NCBI RefSeq assembly: GCF_000735345.1
Contig: NZ_JMPJ01000017.1
Location: 248,001-312,000, forward strand
Direction of reading: 5' to 3'
Source of the DNA: Ewingella americana ATCC 33852
GTDB lineage: Bacteria > Pseudomonadota > Gammaproteobacteria > Enterobacterales > Enterobacteriaceae
DNA length: 64,000 nt
Shown one piece after another: positions 23,574 to 33,413 of the stretch. Position 1 is the first letter of the stretch. Every line of letters begins with the position of its first letter. A program made the position numbers and the translations under genes. The notes beneath the pieces were generated by a model. It saw only the letters and a program-made list of their open reading frames with translations, was not told where the DNA came from and did no database searches.

Positions 23574-23657
23574 TCAGTTCTGATTTTCGCCCACTGGCAT
23601 ACCGCGCAAGATTTCTGCGTTAAGTAGTAGGCCTAGTAGACGAGTAGTAATGAACAT
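23574..23657 (-). CDS. leuL: leu operon leader peptide LeuL
   Basis: A 27-residue leader from the ATG at 23657. The key segment is RLLGLLLNAEILRG, whose leucines use four rare CTA codons and one CTT within seven codons, so the ribosome would stall when leucyl-tRNA is short. E. coli LeuL (RFIGLLLLNASSLRG) has the same design. A terminator hairpin follows before leuA. The peptide itself has no function beyond attenuation. Confidence 0.9.
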   Translation of the reverse strand: MFITTRLLGLLLNAEILRGMPVGENQN

Positions 23658-24206
23658 GGGTTTCAGCTTCTCTTAAATTTGGTTTTGAATCGGAGGTTGT
23701 TTTAACCGTTGCCTAAATTGATACGTGAATGCGCGCGGCATGTCAACCGTTGGAATAGCTTCACTATTTAATTAGTAATAGATGAGATTGGATCTCATTT
23801 GGTGAAAAGTTCTGCTAAAGACTTATTGGCTGAAGTAATCGATTTTTGCGGATGGTTGGTCAGTTAAAAGATAACTATTGCTGTTTGTCAGCCTCAAAAT
23901 AGCGCGTTTTAGCCATATTTTAATTTAAAATCAAAGTGTTGTAGGTTGTTGCGTATTACTTAATTAATAATTCTATTTTCGTATGTTGTGAGGGTATCCA
24001 TTTTGTAGTTTTATATGATTCGATTTTAGTAATGAACGAAATAAATTAATTCATTTTTAATATCAATTTAGTCTGCATAAGGTCTCGGCATTTTATAATT
24101 ACCCCCTTATAAAGACGGCCATTATATCATCCACACTCTTGCTAATAAGTCCTGCTTATCTGGCAGGGTTATATTGATTTTATTTTTACATTACCCCGGG
24201 GGAATT
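23658..24206. other. AT-rich divergent leuL-leuO regulatory region
   Basis: About 550 bp without genes, clearly richer in A+T than its neighbours, with TTAATTAATAA-type tracts near 23960. In E. coli the matching region holds the leuABCD and leuO promoters and is bound by H-NS and LeuO. The base composition fits H-NS silencing here too (inference). I cannot place the promoters with certainty. Confidence 0.55.
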
Positions 24207-25148
24207 ATGAAAACGCATTTAATTGACGCGCAGCAAGATACCACCAATGCCGCAGGAAGTTTGCGCAATGTCGATCTCAATTTACTCACCGTTTTTGATG
24301 CGGTGATGCAATTACAAAATATTACCCGCGCTTCTGAATTATTAGGAATGTCACAGCCCGCGGTAAGTAATGCGGTATCGCGTTTAAAGATTATGTTTAA
24401 CGATGATTTGTTTGTGCGCTATGGGAGAGGGATTCAACCTACCACCCGCGCAAAACAACTTTTCGGTCCTATTCGCCAAGCATTGCAGATTGTGATGAAT
24501 GAGTTGCCGGGCGCAGGTTTTGATGCCAGAACCAGTATCCGCCAATTTAACGTGGCGCTCTGTAGCCCGCTGGACATCAGGCTTACGGCCAATATCCTCA
24601 ATACTGTTGGCAATACCTCTTCTTCAGTAGGGATCAAATTCCAGAGCATTATCCCTGATAATATTGAGCATCAGCTGCGTTATCAAAATATCGAATTTGT
24701 TATTGGTTATCGTCGCTTTGAGGGCAGTGATTTTTGCAATCAGGAATTATTTACTGACGAACTGGTATTAGTTTGCGCACAGAATCACCCGCGAATTAGC
24801 CCACACATGCCTGACGAAAAATATCTCGATGAACAGCATGCAGTTGTGATGCCTGATCGTCACTCTTTCTATCTGCCTTATTATGATTCTGCTGAAATAC
24901 AGCCGTTAATTGCGTTTCAGGGTACAGACCTTAATAGCGTGATGAATGTGGTATCCCGCACGCAAATGGTGGCTTTAGTGCCAAACTGGTTAGCACAGGC
25001 CAACGCGGGAATATTAAATCTGGATATTATTCCAGTTCCTTGGTTGAAAAATAAACTGCCTTGCTATCTTTCCTGGCATGAGTCCTCCAGCAAGGATAAA
25101 GGGAATATGTGGTTAAAATCTCTTTTAGAAGAGAGCGCAAGCCTTTAA
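24207..25148 (+). CDS. leuO: LysR-type regulator LeuO
   Basis: A 313-residue LysR-family regulator, an antagonist of H-NS silencing in enterobacteria. The N-terminal helix-turn-helix spans about residues 22-80 (NITRASELLGMSQPAVSNAVSRLK), followed by the FVRYGRGIQPT linker; the rest is the effector-binding domain, ending in CYLSWHESS..DKGNMWL. The effector domain is more diverged from E. coli than the DNA-binding domain. I chose the ATG at 24207, preceded by GGGGGAATT; an ATG 11 codons earlier would add a hydrophobic extension that the family lacks. It is divergent from leuABCD behind AT-rich DNA, and a strong terminator follows. Confidence 0.93.
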   Translation: MKTHLIDAQQDTTNAAGSLRNVDLNLLTVFDAVMQLQNITRASELLGMSQPAVSNAVSRLKIMFNDDLFVRYGRGIQPTTRAKQLFGPIRQALQIVMNELPGAGFDARTSIRQFNVALCSPLDIRLTANILNTVGNTSSSVGIKFQSIIPDNIEHQLRYQNIEFVIGYRRFEGSDFCNQELFTDELVLVCAQNHPRISPHMPDEKYLDEQHAVVMPDRHSFYLPYYDSAEIQPLIAFQGTDLNSVMNVVSRTQMVALVPNWLAQANAGILNLDIIPVPWLKNKLPCYLSWHESSSKDKGNMWLKSLLEESASL

Positions 25149-25504
25149 CCCCAGAAGAAGTACCGTTTTAAGGGGGAATTGGGTTGCCACGTTTTATTTC
25201 AAAAATCGCGGTTGCCTCCCCCTCAAAACCAGATGGAATAACTGGTTTTGTTTTTTATTGTGGTTTTTTACTCTGCTTTATATGTTGCGCTTGTTGTCGT
25301 TTTTTGTGCGGCGGAATTCGTAACATTTTCTTTCATCGCTTTTGGTCATTTCTCATTTCCCTGCCATTCTTGAATAATAATTTGTTTTAACTGCCGGCTA
25401 ACCCTCGGTAGACTGCACAAATTGTTAATAACGGTAAGCAATCTTTATGCCTCTTTTGTGGCCATTGCCGCTTGCTGTCTCTTCACCTTTCAGGTTTGCG
25501 GGTT
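25149..25504. other. leuO to acyl-CoA synthetase intergenic region
   Basis: Holds the leuO terminator (25224-25257). The rest is T-rich, and a promoter for the synthetase should lie near 25390-25490, but none stands out. A 68-codon, cysteine-rich ORF spans the terminator and is judged spurious. Confidence 0.5.
25224..25257 (+). terminator. leuO terminator
   Basis: Nine-base perfect stem CAAAACCAG / CTGGTTTTG with a 9-nt loop, followed by six T. Confidence 0.85.
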
Positions 25505-27302
25505 ATGACGACAACTCTTACTGACTTCCATCTGGTTACACGCTTTCAACATCAACTTTTAACCCAGCCTGACAACACCGCGTTTCGGGAATGGTCGCCG
25601 GAAAAAAGAGAGTTCACTCACTTGGCGCGAAGCTGGCGAAAAGATTGACCGACTTGCCAGCATCTTGCTGCGTCTGGGCGTCGAGGTTCAAGAGCGCGTC
25701 GCACTGTGCGGCAGCAACGCCATGACGTGGACGCTGGCCGATTTAGCGCTGCTGCACATTCGCGCCATCACGGTGCCGCTGTATGCCACCAATACGCCAG
25801 CGCAGTCGGCCTATGTCATTAATGATGCGGGTATTCGCATTTTATTCGTGCTCGAACAAAGTCAGTTCGACGCCGCGCTGGCTTTGCAGGCGCTTTGCCC
25901 GCAGCTTGAGCACATTTTGGTGCTGGATGACTCAGTAAACCTGCGCGACGCGCTCATTGCCCGTCATGTTAATTGGCTTGAAACGCCCGACCCGACTTCA
26001 GGCGCGGGCCTTGCGCAGCGCCTTGAGCAGCGAAGCCTTGAGGATCTGTTCACCCTGATTTATACCTCGGGCACTACCGGCGAGCCGAAAGGGGTGATGC
26101 TCGATTACCTCAGCATTGCCACCCAGTTACAACAGCACGACCACCGCCTGACACTGACTCGCGACGATATCTCGCTCTGTTTCCTGCCGCTGGCCCATGT
26201 GTTTGAACGCGCATGGAGCTTCTATGTGATGCACAGCGGCGCGCAGATTGTCTTCCTGCGCCAGACGGATTTGGTCCGCGAGGCGCTGTCTGCTGTCAAA
26301 CCAACAGTGATGTGCGCCGTGCCTCGCTTCTATGAAAAGGTGTTTAGCGCCATTAATCAGAGCGTGGCTCACGCAAGTCTTATCAAGAAGAAGCTGTTTC
26401 ACTGGGCGATGGCGCAGGGAAAAGAGAAATTTCTCGCCGCCAGAAATCGCGAATCGCAGTCATGGTGGCAGAAAAGTCAGTTCGCGCTGGCCGATAAACT
26501 GGTGTTGAGCAAGCTGCGCGGCCTGCTCGGCGGCAATGTGCGCTTCCTGCCTGCCGCCGGGGCAAGCTTGGATGACAACGTGATTCTGTTTTTCGAGTCA
26601 ATTGGGCTGAAAATCAAATATGGTTACGGCCTGACGGAAACCAGTGCCACGGTGAGTTGCTGGGAGGAGCAGGATTTCCTGTTTGGCTCAGTCGGCACGG
26701 CGCTGCCGAAGGTGGAGATTCGCATTGGCGAAGAGAATGAGATTCAAGTTCGCGGGCCGACGCTGCTGCGCGGCTACTTTAATAAGCCAGAAGAGACGGC
26801 GGCCAGCTTTACTGCCGATGGCTGGTTCAAAACCGGCGACGCGGGGAAAATGGATGAGCAGGGCAACCTGTTTGTTACCGAGCGGCTAAAAGATCTGATG
26901 AAAACCTCGGGCGGCAAGTACATTGCGCCACAGCGTATTGAGGGGACTTTGGTGCAAGATCGCTACATTGAGCAGGCGGCGGTGATTGCCGATGCCAAGC
27001 ACTTTGTCTCTGCGCTGATCGTTCCCGACTTCAACGCGCTGAGTGAATATGCTCAGGCCCATCACATCGATTACTTCAATCGCGAAGGTTTGTTGAAAAA
27101 CGAGCAGATCCTGTCGCTGTTCACTTATCGCGTTCGGCAGATCCAGCACGAGTTGGCAAGTTATGAGCAGGTGAAGAAGTTCGCGCTGCTGACCACGCCT
27201 TTCACCATGGAGGCCGGAGAACTTACCCCAACGCTGAAAATTCGCCGCAAAATTATCGCCGAGCGCTACAAGAAAGAGATCGACGCCTTCTATTGTGACT
27301 AA
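25505..27302 (+). pseudogene. Long-chain acyl-CoA synthetase (AMP-forming), one frameshift near the N-terminus
   Basis: An adenylate-forming enzyme of the FAA/FadD15 type that would activate fatty acids to acyl-CoA. Core motifs are intact: P-loop YTSGTTGEPKG, GYGLTETSATVS, the TGDAGK segment and a C-terminal TPTLKIRRK with the catalytic-type lysine. The start ATG (25505) reads MTTTLTDFHLVTRFQHQLL..WSPEK, then hits a stop at 25646-25648. The downstream frame reads KESSLTWREAGEKIDRLAS before joining the 545-codon ORF. Removing one A from the six-A run at 25602-25607 restores a continuous protein of about 598 residues, normal for the family. It is either a recent or phase-variable frameshift or a sequencing error. 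E. coli has no such gene between leuO and ilvI. Confidence 0.85.
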
Positions 27303-27754
27303 TCTCACATTTTTGGCCCGCAGCGCGCTTTGCTTCGGGCCGCTTAATTTTTGTATCTGTTCAAATCGGCCGTTTTTAGGTCAATTCCCACCCAGTGGAA
27401 CAAGAATATTGTCATAATTTAATGCTGTAATTTATTCCCCCTTCCTGATATTCCTGAGTAGTAACCTTCTTTGTGCAGTGTTTTGTCTCGCACTAGATGA
27501 GGCCAGCAGCGCGACACAAAATAGCGGCCCCGTCAGCGGCATTTTGCCGTTTGCTTGACCTAAATTCAGGCGCTAAGGTATTGAGTTACATTTACGTCAT
27601 AAGATAAGAACAGCAGGGCTAAGCCCTCTTACCCGGACGATGGAAATGAATTCCATTTTCCTTTGAGTTGTTTATTCACCGGGCAGCTCTCTTATAAAAA
27701 GACTCTTATTAAAATAAGTCATCCTATAGAAACAAAAAGCCTGGAGGCAAAACC
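27303..27754. other. ilvIH upstream region
   Basis: About 450 bp. After the terminator comes AT-rich sequence (27400-27480) where the ilvIH promoter and Lrp sites lie in E. coli. I see no attenuator-type leader peptide. A small inverted repeat GACT(c)TTATT/AATAAGTC lies near 27701-27720, about 35 bp before ilvI, role unknown. GGAGG lies 8 bp before the ilvI ATG. Confidence 0.5.
27315..27352 (+). terminator. Probable terminator of the acyl-CoA synthetase gene
   Basis: GC-rich stem GGCCCG...CGGGCC with an inner AGC/GCT pairing, followed by a T-rich stretch (TTAATTTTTG), 12 bp after the stop codon. Confidence 0.6.
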
Positions 27755-29473
27755 ATGGAGATGTTGTCAGGAGCCGAGATGGTCGTCCGGTCGTTGATCG
27801 ATCAGGGCGTTAAACACGTATTCGGTTATCCCGGCGGAGCGGTGTTGGATATCTATGATGCCCTGCACACGGTCGGCGGGATTGATCATGTGCTAGTCAG
27901 ACACGAGCAGGGCGCTGTTCATATGGCGGATGGTTATGCACGTGCAACGGGTGACGTTGGCGTGGTGCTCGTGACCTCTGGCCCCGGCGCAACCAATGCC
28001 ATTACCGGTATTGCGACTGCTTATATGGATTCCATTCCGCTGGTGGTGTTATCAGGCCAGGTTCACAGTTCGCTGATTGGCTATGACGCTTTTCAGGAAT
28101 GCGACATGGTGGGGATCTCCCGCCCGATAGTGAAACATAGCTTCCTGGTGAAGCACGCAGAAGATATTCCGACGGTATTGAAGAAGGCGTTTTACCTCGC
28201 TTCTACTGGCCGCCCCGGTCCGGTAGTGGTTGATTTGCCGAAAGATGTCGTCAACCCGCAGGTGAAATTGCCGTATTCCTACCCTGAGCAAATCACCATG
28301 CGTTCTTACAACCCGACGGTGCAAGGCCACCGTGGGCAGATTAAACGCGCGCTGCAAACCCTGCTGGCGGCGAAAAAGCCGGTGCTGTATGTGGGTGGCG
28401 GTGCGATTAACTCTGAATGTAGTGCCGAGCTGTTAGAGCTGGCCGAAAAGCTCAACCTGCCGGTGACCAGCTCACTGATGGGCCTTGGTGCCTTCCCAGG
28501 TACTCACCGCCAAAGCGTGGGCATGCTGGGGATGCACGGCACTTACGAAGCCAATATGACCATGCACAATGCCGACCTTATCTTCGGCGTGGGTGTGCGC
28601 TTTGATGACCGTACCACCAACAATTTGGCGAAGTACTGCCCGAACGCCACCATCATGCATATCGATATCGACCCGACGTCTATCTCGAAGACGGTGAGCG
28701 CGGATATCCCTATCGTGGGTGATGCCAAACAGACGCTGGAGCAGATGCTGGAATTGCTGGCGCAAAGCGATGAGAAACAAGAGTACGACGCGCTGCGCGA
28801 CTGGTGGCAGAGCATCGAGCAGTGGCGCGCCAAAGATTGCCTCGGCTACGACAAAAACAGCGGCACGATCAAGCCTCAGGCAGTGATCGAAACCCTGCAT
28901 CGTTTGACCAAGGGCGACGCCTACGTGACGTCAGACGTTGGCCAGCACCAGATGTTTGCCGCGCTCTATTATCAGTTTGATAAACCGCGCCGCTGGATCA
29001 ACTCCGGTGGTCTGGGCACCATGGGCTTCGGCCTGCCTGCGGCGCTGGGCGTTAAGCTCGGCCTGCCAGAAGAGACCGTTATCTGCGTGACCGGCGACGG
29101 CAGTATCCAGATGAACATTCAGGAGCTGTCTACCGCACTGCAATACGACCTGCCGGTGATTGTGGTTAACCTGAACAACGGTTACCTCGGCATGGTGAAA
29201 CAGTGGCAGGACATGATTTACTCCGGCCGCCATTCCCAGTCCTACATGCAGTCTCTGCCTGACTTCGTCAAACTCGCCGAGGCCTATGGCCACGTGGGTA
29301 TTGCGATCCGCAGCGCAGATGAGCTGGAGAGCAAATTGCAGCAGGCATTGGATCAGAAAAACCGTCTGGTATTCGTGGATATCAGCGTGGATGAAACAGA
29401 ACACGTTTACCCGATGCACATCCGTGGCGGTGCGATGGACGAAATGTGGTTAAGCAAAACGGAGAGGACCTAA
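27755..29473 (+). CDS. ilvI: Acetohydroxyacid synthase III large subunit
   Basis: A 572-residue thiamine-diphosphate enzyme (E. coli 574) that makes acetolactate and acetohydroxybutyrate in valine, leucine and isoleucine synthesis. It shows the N-terminal [14 protein letters not shown] and the glutamate of [14 protein letters not shown], the FAD-binding middle domain, and the ThDP motif [18 protein letters not shown] with NLNNGYLG. The start matches E. coli exactly ([18 protein letters not shown]), with GGAGG eight bases before. It is followed two bases later by ilvH. Lrp control is expected from the E. coli operon; not shown here. Confidence 0.97.
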   Translation: MEMLSGAEMVVRSLIDQGVKHVFGYPGGAVLDIYDALHTVGGIDHVLVRHEQGAVHMADGYARATGDVGVVLVTSGPGATNAITGIATAYMDSIPLVVLSGQVHSSLIGYDAFQECDMVGISRPIVKHSFLVKHAEDIPTVLKKAFYLASTGRPGPVVVDLPKDVVNPQVKLPYSYPEQITMRSYNPTVQGHRGQIKRALQTLLAAKKPVLYVGGGAINSECSAELLELAEKLNLPVTSSLMGLGAFPGTHRQSVGMLGMHGTYEANMTMHNADLIFGVGVRFDDRTTNNLAKYCPNATIMHIDIDPTSISKTVSADIPIVGDAKQTLEQMLELLAQSDEKQEYDALRDWWQSIEQWRAKDCLGYDKNSGTIKPQAVIETLHRLTKGDAYVTSDVGQHQMFAALYYQFDKPRRWINSGGLGTMGFGLPAALGVKLGLPEETVICVTGDGSIQMNIQELSTALQYDLPVIVVNLNNGYLGMVKQWQDMIYSGRHSQSYMQSLPDFVKLAEAYGHVGIAIRSADELESKLQQALDQKNRLVFVDISVDETEHVYPMHIRGGAMDEMWLSKTERT

Positions 29474-29475
29474 TC

Positions 29476-29967
29476 ATGCGCCGGATTTTATCAGTATTGC
29501 TCGAAAACGAATCAGGCGCTTTGTCACGCGTCGTCGGCCTGTTCTCTCAGCGCGGCTACAACATTGAAAGCCTGACCGTAGCGCCGACTGACGACCCAAC
29601 GCTGTCGCGCATGACTATCCAGACCGTGGGCGATGCCAAGGTGCTGGAGCAGATTGAAAAGCAGCTGCATAAGCTGGTCGACGTTCTGCGCGTCAACGAG
29701 CTGGTGCAGGGCGCGCACGTTGAGCGCGAAATCATGCTGGTTAAGCTGCAAGCCTCTGGCTACGGGCGTGAAGAGGTGAAACGTTCCACCGAAATCTTCC
29801 GCGGTCAGATTGTTGACGTCACGGCAACCCTCTACACCGTGCAGTTAGCAGGGACCAGTGACAAGCTGGACGCCTTCCTGGCGACCGTGCGTGAAGTGGC
29901 GGAAATCGTCGAAGTCGCGCGTTCTGGCGTGGTTGGCGTCTCTCGCGGTGACAAAGTGATGCGTTAA
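29476..29967 (+). CDS. ilvH: Acetohydroxyacid synthase III regulatory subunit
   Basis: A 163-residue regulatory subunit, the same length as in E. coli, which raises the activity of IlvI and gives valine feedback inhibition. The N-terminal ACT domain ([32 protein letters not shown]) is followed by a C-terminal ACT-like domain. I chose the ATG at 29476, two bases after the ilvI stop; an upstream in-frame start would overlap ilvI and add residues absent from the family. Confidence 0.97.
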   Translation: MRRILSVLLENESGALSRVVGLFSQRGYNIESLTVAPTDDPTLSRMTIQTVGDAKVLEQIEKQLHKLVDVLRVNELVQGAHVEREIMLVKLQASGYGREEVKRSTEIFRGQIVDVTATLYTVQLAGTSDKLDAFLATVREVAEIVEVARSGVVGVSRGDKVMR

Positions 29968-30300
29968 TCCTTGATATCATTGGCAGCTAATGCGGCCCGA
30001 TGATTCAGGTTCTGCTCAGAAGCCCAACTCCGGTTGGGCTTTTATTTTGTCTTGAATCCCAAGACTGATCGCTTGCCCGCTTTCCACCCTCAGGTGAAGC
30101 GATTCGGTAAAACACCTTGCTCAACAGGGTCTTCTGCGGTTAGATAAAGACAAGTTTATTTAATCATTTCGTCATTGATGTCGCTTTCACTCGGCGGCTG
30201 AATTGCCAACGGACAGCAGTCATTGCCTCGCCAAGCTTAAAACAGGCCATTCCAAGGCGTGCTGCACTTCACTTAATGAGTAATGTAAGGGGTTTTCTCG
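29968..30300. other. ilvH-cra intergenic region
   Basis: Contains the ilvIH terminator (30021-30048) and the unassigned promoter and leader of cra. AAGGGG lies a few bases before the cra GTG. Nothing else is recognised. Confidence 0.5.
30021..30048 (+). terminator. ilvIH terminator
   Basis: Stem AGCCCAAC / GTTGGGCT with loop TCCG, followed by TTTATTTT. Confidence 0.85.
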
Positions 30301-31305
30301 GTGAAACTGGATGAAATCGCGCGGTTAGCGGGCGTTTCGCGTACCACTGCCAGTTATGTCATTAACGGCAAAGCGAAACAGTATCGTGTCAGCGATAAGA
30401 CAGTTGAAAAAGTCATGGCTGTCGTGAAGGAACATAACTACCACCCTAACGCCGTCGCCGCTGGGCTGCGCGCGGGCCGAACCCGTTCGATTGGTTTGGT
30501 GATCCCCGATCTGGAAAATACCAGCTACACCAAAATTGCTAACTACCTCGAGCGTCAGGCTCGCCAGCGTGGCTACCAGTTGCTGATCGCCTGCTCTGAA
30601 GACCAGCCGGATAACGAAATGCGCTGCGTGGAGCATCTGCTTCAGCGTCAGGTAGATGCCATTATCATCTCCACTTCTCTGCCGCCGGAGCACCCGTTCT
30701 ACCAGCGTTGGGCCAATGATGATTTCCCGATCATCGCCCTCGACCGCGCCCTCGATCCGGAACATTTTATCAGCGTAGTGGGTGCCGATCAGGAAGACGC
30801 CTTCACGCTGGCACAGGAGTTGCGCGCCTTTCCGGCTGAATCGGTTCTCTATCTCGGCGCGCTGCCGGAGCTTTCCGTCAGCTTCCTGCGTGAGCAGGGT
30901 TTCCGTCAGGCGTGGGCCGACGATGCCCGCGAGCCGCAGTATCTGTATGCCAATGCTTATGATCGCGAGTCGGCGGCGCTGGCCTTTGCCGAATGGTTGA
31001 AGACTCATCCGATGCCGCAGGCGCTGTTCACCACCTCGTTCCAGCTATTGCAGGGCGTTATGGATGTCACGCTGAAGCGGGAAGGGCGCTTGCCGATGGA
31101 CTTAGCCATTGCCACTTTTGGTGATAACGAGCTGCTCGACTTCTTAGATTGCCCGGTGCTGGCCGTGGCGCAGCGCCACCGCGACGTGGCCGAGCGCGTG
31201 CTGGAACTGGTTCTGGCATGCCTTGATGAGCCGAAAAAACCGAAAGCCGGTTTGACTCGCATTCGCCGCAACCTGTTCCGTCGTGGACGTTTGAGCAGAA
31301 AATAG
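30301..31305 (+). CDS. cra: Catabolite repressor/activator Cra (FruR)
   Basis: A 334-residue LacI-family regulator, the same length as in E. coli. Its N-terminal helix-turn-helix ([23 protein letters not shown]) is followed by the hinge and a sugar-phosphate-binding domain. Cra controls glycolysis, gluconeogenesis and the fru operon and is released from DNA by fructose phosphates. The start is a GTG with AAGGGG upstream, as for E. coli fruR. It lies between ilvIH and mraZ, the E. coli order. Confidence 0.97.
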   Translation: MKLDEIARLAGVSRTTASYVINGKAKQYRVSDKTVEKVMAVVKEHNYHPNAVAAGLRAGRTRSIGLVIPDLENTSYTKIANYLERQARQRGYQLLIACSEDQPDNEMRCVEHLLQRQVDAIIISTSLPPEHPFYQRWANDDFPIIALDRALDPEHFISVVGADQEDAFTLAQELRAFPAESVLYLGALPELSVSFLREQGFRQAWADDAREPQYLYANAYDRESAALAFAEWLKTHPMPQALFTTSFQLLQGVMDVTLKREGRLPMDLAIATFGDNELLDFLDCPVLAVAQRHRDVAERVLELVLACLDEPKKPKAGLTRIRRNLFRRGRLSRK

Positions 31306-31919
31306 CCTTAAATGCGGGTTTACGTCCGTTAAACCCGCGTCTTACTTACCCCCGTCACTCTTCTCAGAAAATCAGGCTGTGGTCTTCTGTGGCTAAAATG
31401 CTGCGTAAAAACGAGTCCATAATGTTCAAATGGGTATTTTGGGAGATTTCTTACGCATTGAATTATTAGCAAATGTTTAGCTGCCTTTTTCCTCTGATAT
31501 AAACCGCTAAATCAATTTTTAAATACGTTAATACTGGCGATAAAAGTGCTGTAGAATTCACGCCTTAATTTTCTTGGCCGATTTTCATTTTAATTTGTAA
31601 AGGCCGGAAAGTTGGACAAAAGCTTGCTGCATGCGGGCTGGCAACATGAGCAGTAATGTTTTAGCAGTGATCATCTAAAAAGGAGCCAAGATTCTCTTTT
31701 TGAAGATGGAGAGGTTAAGAACTGAGAGATCGATAGCAGAAGAATATAAATAGTTAAATAATGTTCAATTTGGTTTTTTTTAATCATCATTATTTTTACT
31801 AAGAAATTTCCTCAACTAATCATGACTTTATTTCCTATTCCGCTACTAAAAATCCTTACTCCCCTGCGATAAGGCTCCTCGACGCCCGCGAAATAATGCC
31901 AAACCGCCTCTGCTCTGGC
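31306..31919. other. Long cra-mraZ intergenic region
   Basis: About 600 bp before the mra promoter, AT-rich from about 31430. It holds a -10-like TAGAAT (31552-31557) and, about 120 bp on, a hairpin AAAAAGGAG / CTCTTTTT (31677-31701) resembling a terminator. A 15-codon ORF between them lacks a ribosome binding site. No protein gene is supported. Confidence 0.45.
31314..31338 (+). terminator. Weak terminator-like hairpin after cra
   Basis: Nine-base perfect stem GCGGGTTTA / TAAACCCGC with a short loop, 9 bp after the cra stop. Only a poor T tract follows (GTCTTACTT). Confidence 0.5.
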
Positions 31920-31990
31920 TTGACAAGGTTTTAATACCATCCGTAAACTCTTTTATGTGGGAATTTGTGGAGGAAAGTGGTGAAAAGGGT
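31920..31990 (+). promoter_or_regulatory. dcw promoter Pmra and MraZ operator
   Basis: A perfect -35 TTGACA (31920-31925) is followed by a -10-like TAAACT (31944-31949). Downstream, TGGGA (31958), TGGAG (31968) and TGGTG (31978) recur every 10 bp, the layout of the TGGGN direct repeats that MraZ binds in E. coli. These overlap the start of the transcript, so MraZ would repress the whole division and cell wall cluster. Confidence 0.8.
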
Positions 31991-32010
31991 CATAGAGGGG
32001 TAGATCGGTC

Positions 32011-32469
32011 ATGTTTCGTGGCGCGACGATGGTTAACCTCGACAGCAAAGGGCGACTTGCCGTACCCACCCGATATCGGGATTTGCTGAGCGAAGAATCG
32101 CAAGGTCAAATGGTATGCACCATAGACCTCCATCACCCATGCCTCCTCCTTTACACCCTGCCCGAATGGGAAGTTATCGAACAAAAATTGTCCCGTCTGT
32201 CGAGTATGAACCCCGTCGAGCGCCGTATTCAGCGCCTGCTGTTGGGCCATGCAAGTGAATGTCAGATGGATAACGCTGGGCGACTGTTGATTGCAACCAC
32301 ATTGCGCCAACACGCCGGGCTTGCCAAAGAAGTGATGCTGGTTGGGCAGTTCAATAAGTTTGAACTGTGGGATGAACAGACCTGGTATCAACAAGTTAAG
32401 GAAGACATTGACGCTGAACAGTCGTCTCAGGAACCGCTTTCTGACCGATTACAGGACTTGTCACTATAA
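32011..32469 (+). CDS. mraZ: Transcriptional regulator MraZ
   Basis: A 152-residue protein with two AbrB-type DNA-binding domains in tandem ([15 protein letters not shown] near residues 10-24, and [19 protein letters not shown] near residues 87-105). It forms a ring-shaped oligomer and represses the dcw operon by binding TGGGN repeats. It is the first gene of the dcw cluster, just behind such repeats, and stops two bases before rsmH. Confidence 0.97.
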   Translation: MFRGATMVNLDSKGRLAVPTRYRDLLSEESQGQMVCTIDLHHPCLLLYTLPEWEVIEQKLSRLSSMNPVERRIQRLLLGHASECQMDNAGRLLIATTLRQHAGLAKEVMLVGQFNKFELWDEQTWYQQVKEDIDAEQSSQEPLSDRLQDLSL

Positions 32470-32471
32470 GC

Positions 32472-33413
32472 ATGGTTGAAAATTTTAAGCACACATCCGT
32501 TTTGCTGGATGAGGCCGTAAACGGCCTGAACATTCGTGAGAACGGAATTTACATTGATGGAACTTTTGGCCGTGGTGGCCATTCGCGCCTGATTCTGTCC
32601 CAACTTGGGCCGGACGGACGCCTGCTCGCTATCGATAGAGACCCACAGGCAATTAAAGCCGCTGAAGCTATTCAAGACTCACGTTTCTCAATCATTCATG
32701 GCCCGTTTTCCGACTTAGCGACTTACGTCAAAGACCGCGGTCTTGAAGGCAAGATCGACGGCGTACTGTTGGATTTAGGTGTTTCCTCCCCGCAGTTGGA
32801 CGACGCCGAGCGCGGTTTCTCCTTCATGCGTGACGGGCCGCTGGACATGCGTATGGACCCAACGCGTGGCTATTCCGCCGCTGAATGGCTGATGAAAGCG
32901 GAAGAAGAAGACATTACCTGGGTGTTGAAAACCTTTGGTGAAGAGCGTTTTGCGAAGCGTATCGCCCGCGCCATTGTTGAGCGCAACCGCGAACAGCCGA
33001 TGACCCGCACCAAAGAGTTGGCGGATTTGATTGCTAACGCTTCGCCATTCCGTGAGAAGCACAAGCATCCGGCCACCCGCAGCTTCCAGGCGATCCGTAT
33101 TTACATCAACAGTGAGTTAGAAGAGATCGAACGCGCACTCGACGGCGCGCTGGAGATCTTAGCAACCGACGGTCGTTTGTCGGTGATCAGCTTCCACTCG
33201 CTGGAAGATCGCATCGTGAAACGCTTTATTCGCCAGCACAGCCGTGGCGCACAGGTTCCAGCGGGTATCCCGATGACCGAAGCGCAGATTTCCGAGCTGG
33301 GTGGCCGCTCACTGAAGTCCATCGGCAAGATGATGCCGTCGGACGCTGAAGTGTCGGAAAACCCACGTGCGCGTAGCTCCGTGCTGCGCTTTGCTGCGAG
33401 AACCGCATCGTGA
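32472..33413 (+). CDS. rsmH: 16S rRNA m4C1402 methyltransferase RsmH (MraW)
   Basis: A 313-residue SAM-dependent methyltransferase, the same length as in E. coli, that methylates N4 of C1402 in the decoding centre. N-terminal [13 protein letters not shown], the SAM-binding [26 protein letters not shown] and [14 protein letters not shown] are all present. Its TGA overlaps the ftsL GTG (GTGA), so the two are coupled. Confidence 0.97.
   Translation: MVENFKHTSVLLDEAVNGLNIRENGIYIDGTFGRGGHSRLILSQLGPDGRLLAIDRDPQAIKAAEAIQDSRFSIIHGPFSDLATYVKDRGLEGKIDGVLLDLGVSSPQLDDAERGFSFMRDGPLDMRMDPTRGYSAAEWLMKAEEEDITWVLKTFGEERFAKRIARAIVERNREQPMTRTKELADLIANASPFREKHKHPATRSFQAIRIYINSELEEIERALDGALEILATDGRLSVISFHSLEDRIVKRFIRQHSRGAQVPAGIPMTEAQISELGGRSLKSIGKMMPSDAEVSENPRARSSVLRFAARTAS

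Noticed and set aside
25184-25390. 68-codon ORF rich in Cys and Phe downstream of leuO
   Set aside because: It spans the leuO terminator, has no ribosome binding site, and its composition (runs of Phe and Cys from T-rich DNA) is unlike the other proteins.
29991-30056. Leader-peptide-like ORF near the ilvIH terminator, similar in its WAF residues to E. coli FruL
   Set aside because: The similarity comes from the terminator stem GTTGGGCTTTT itself, which encodes those residues; no independent support.
31631-31678. 15-codon ORF (MRAGNMSSNV...) upstream of mraZ
   Set aside because: No ribosome binding site and no recognisable family; short enough to occur by chance.
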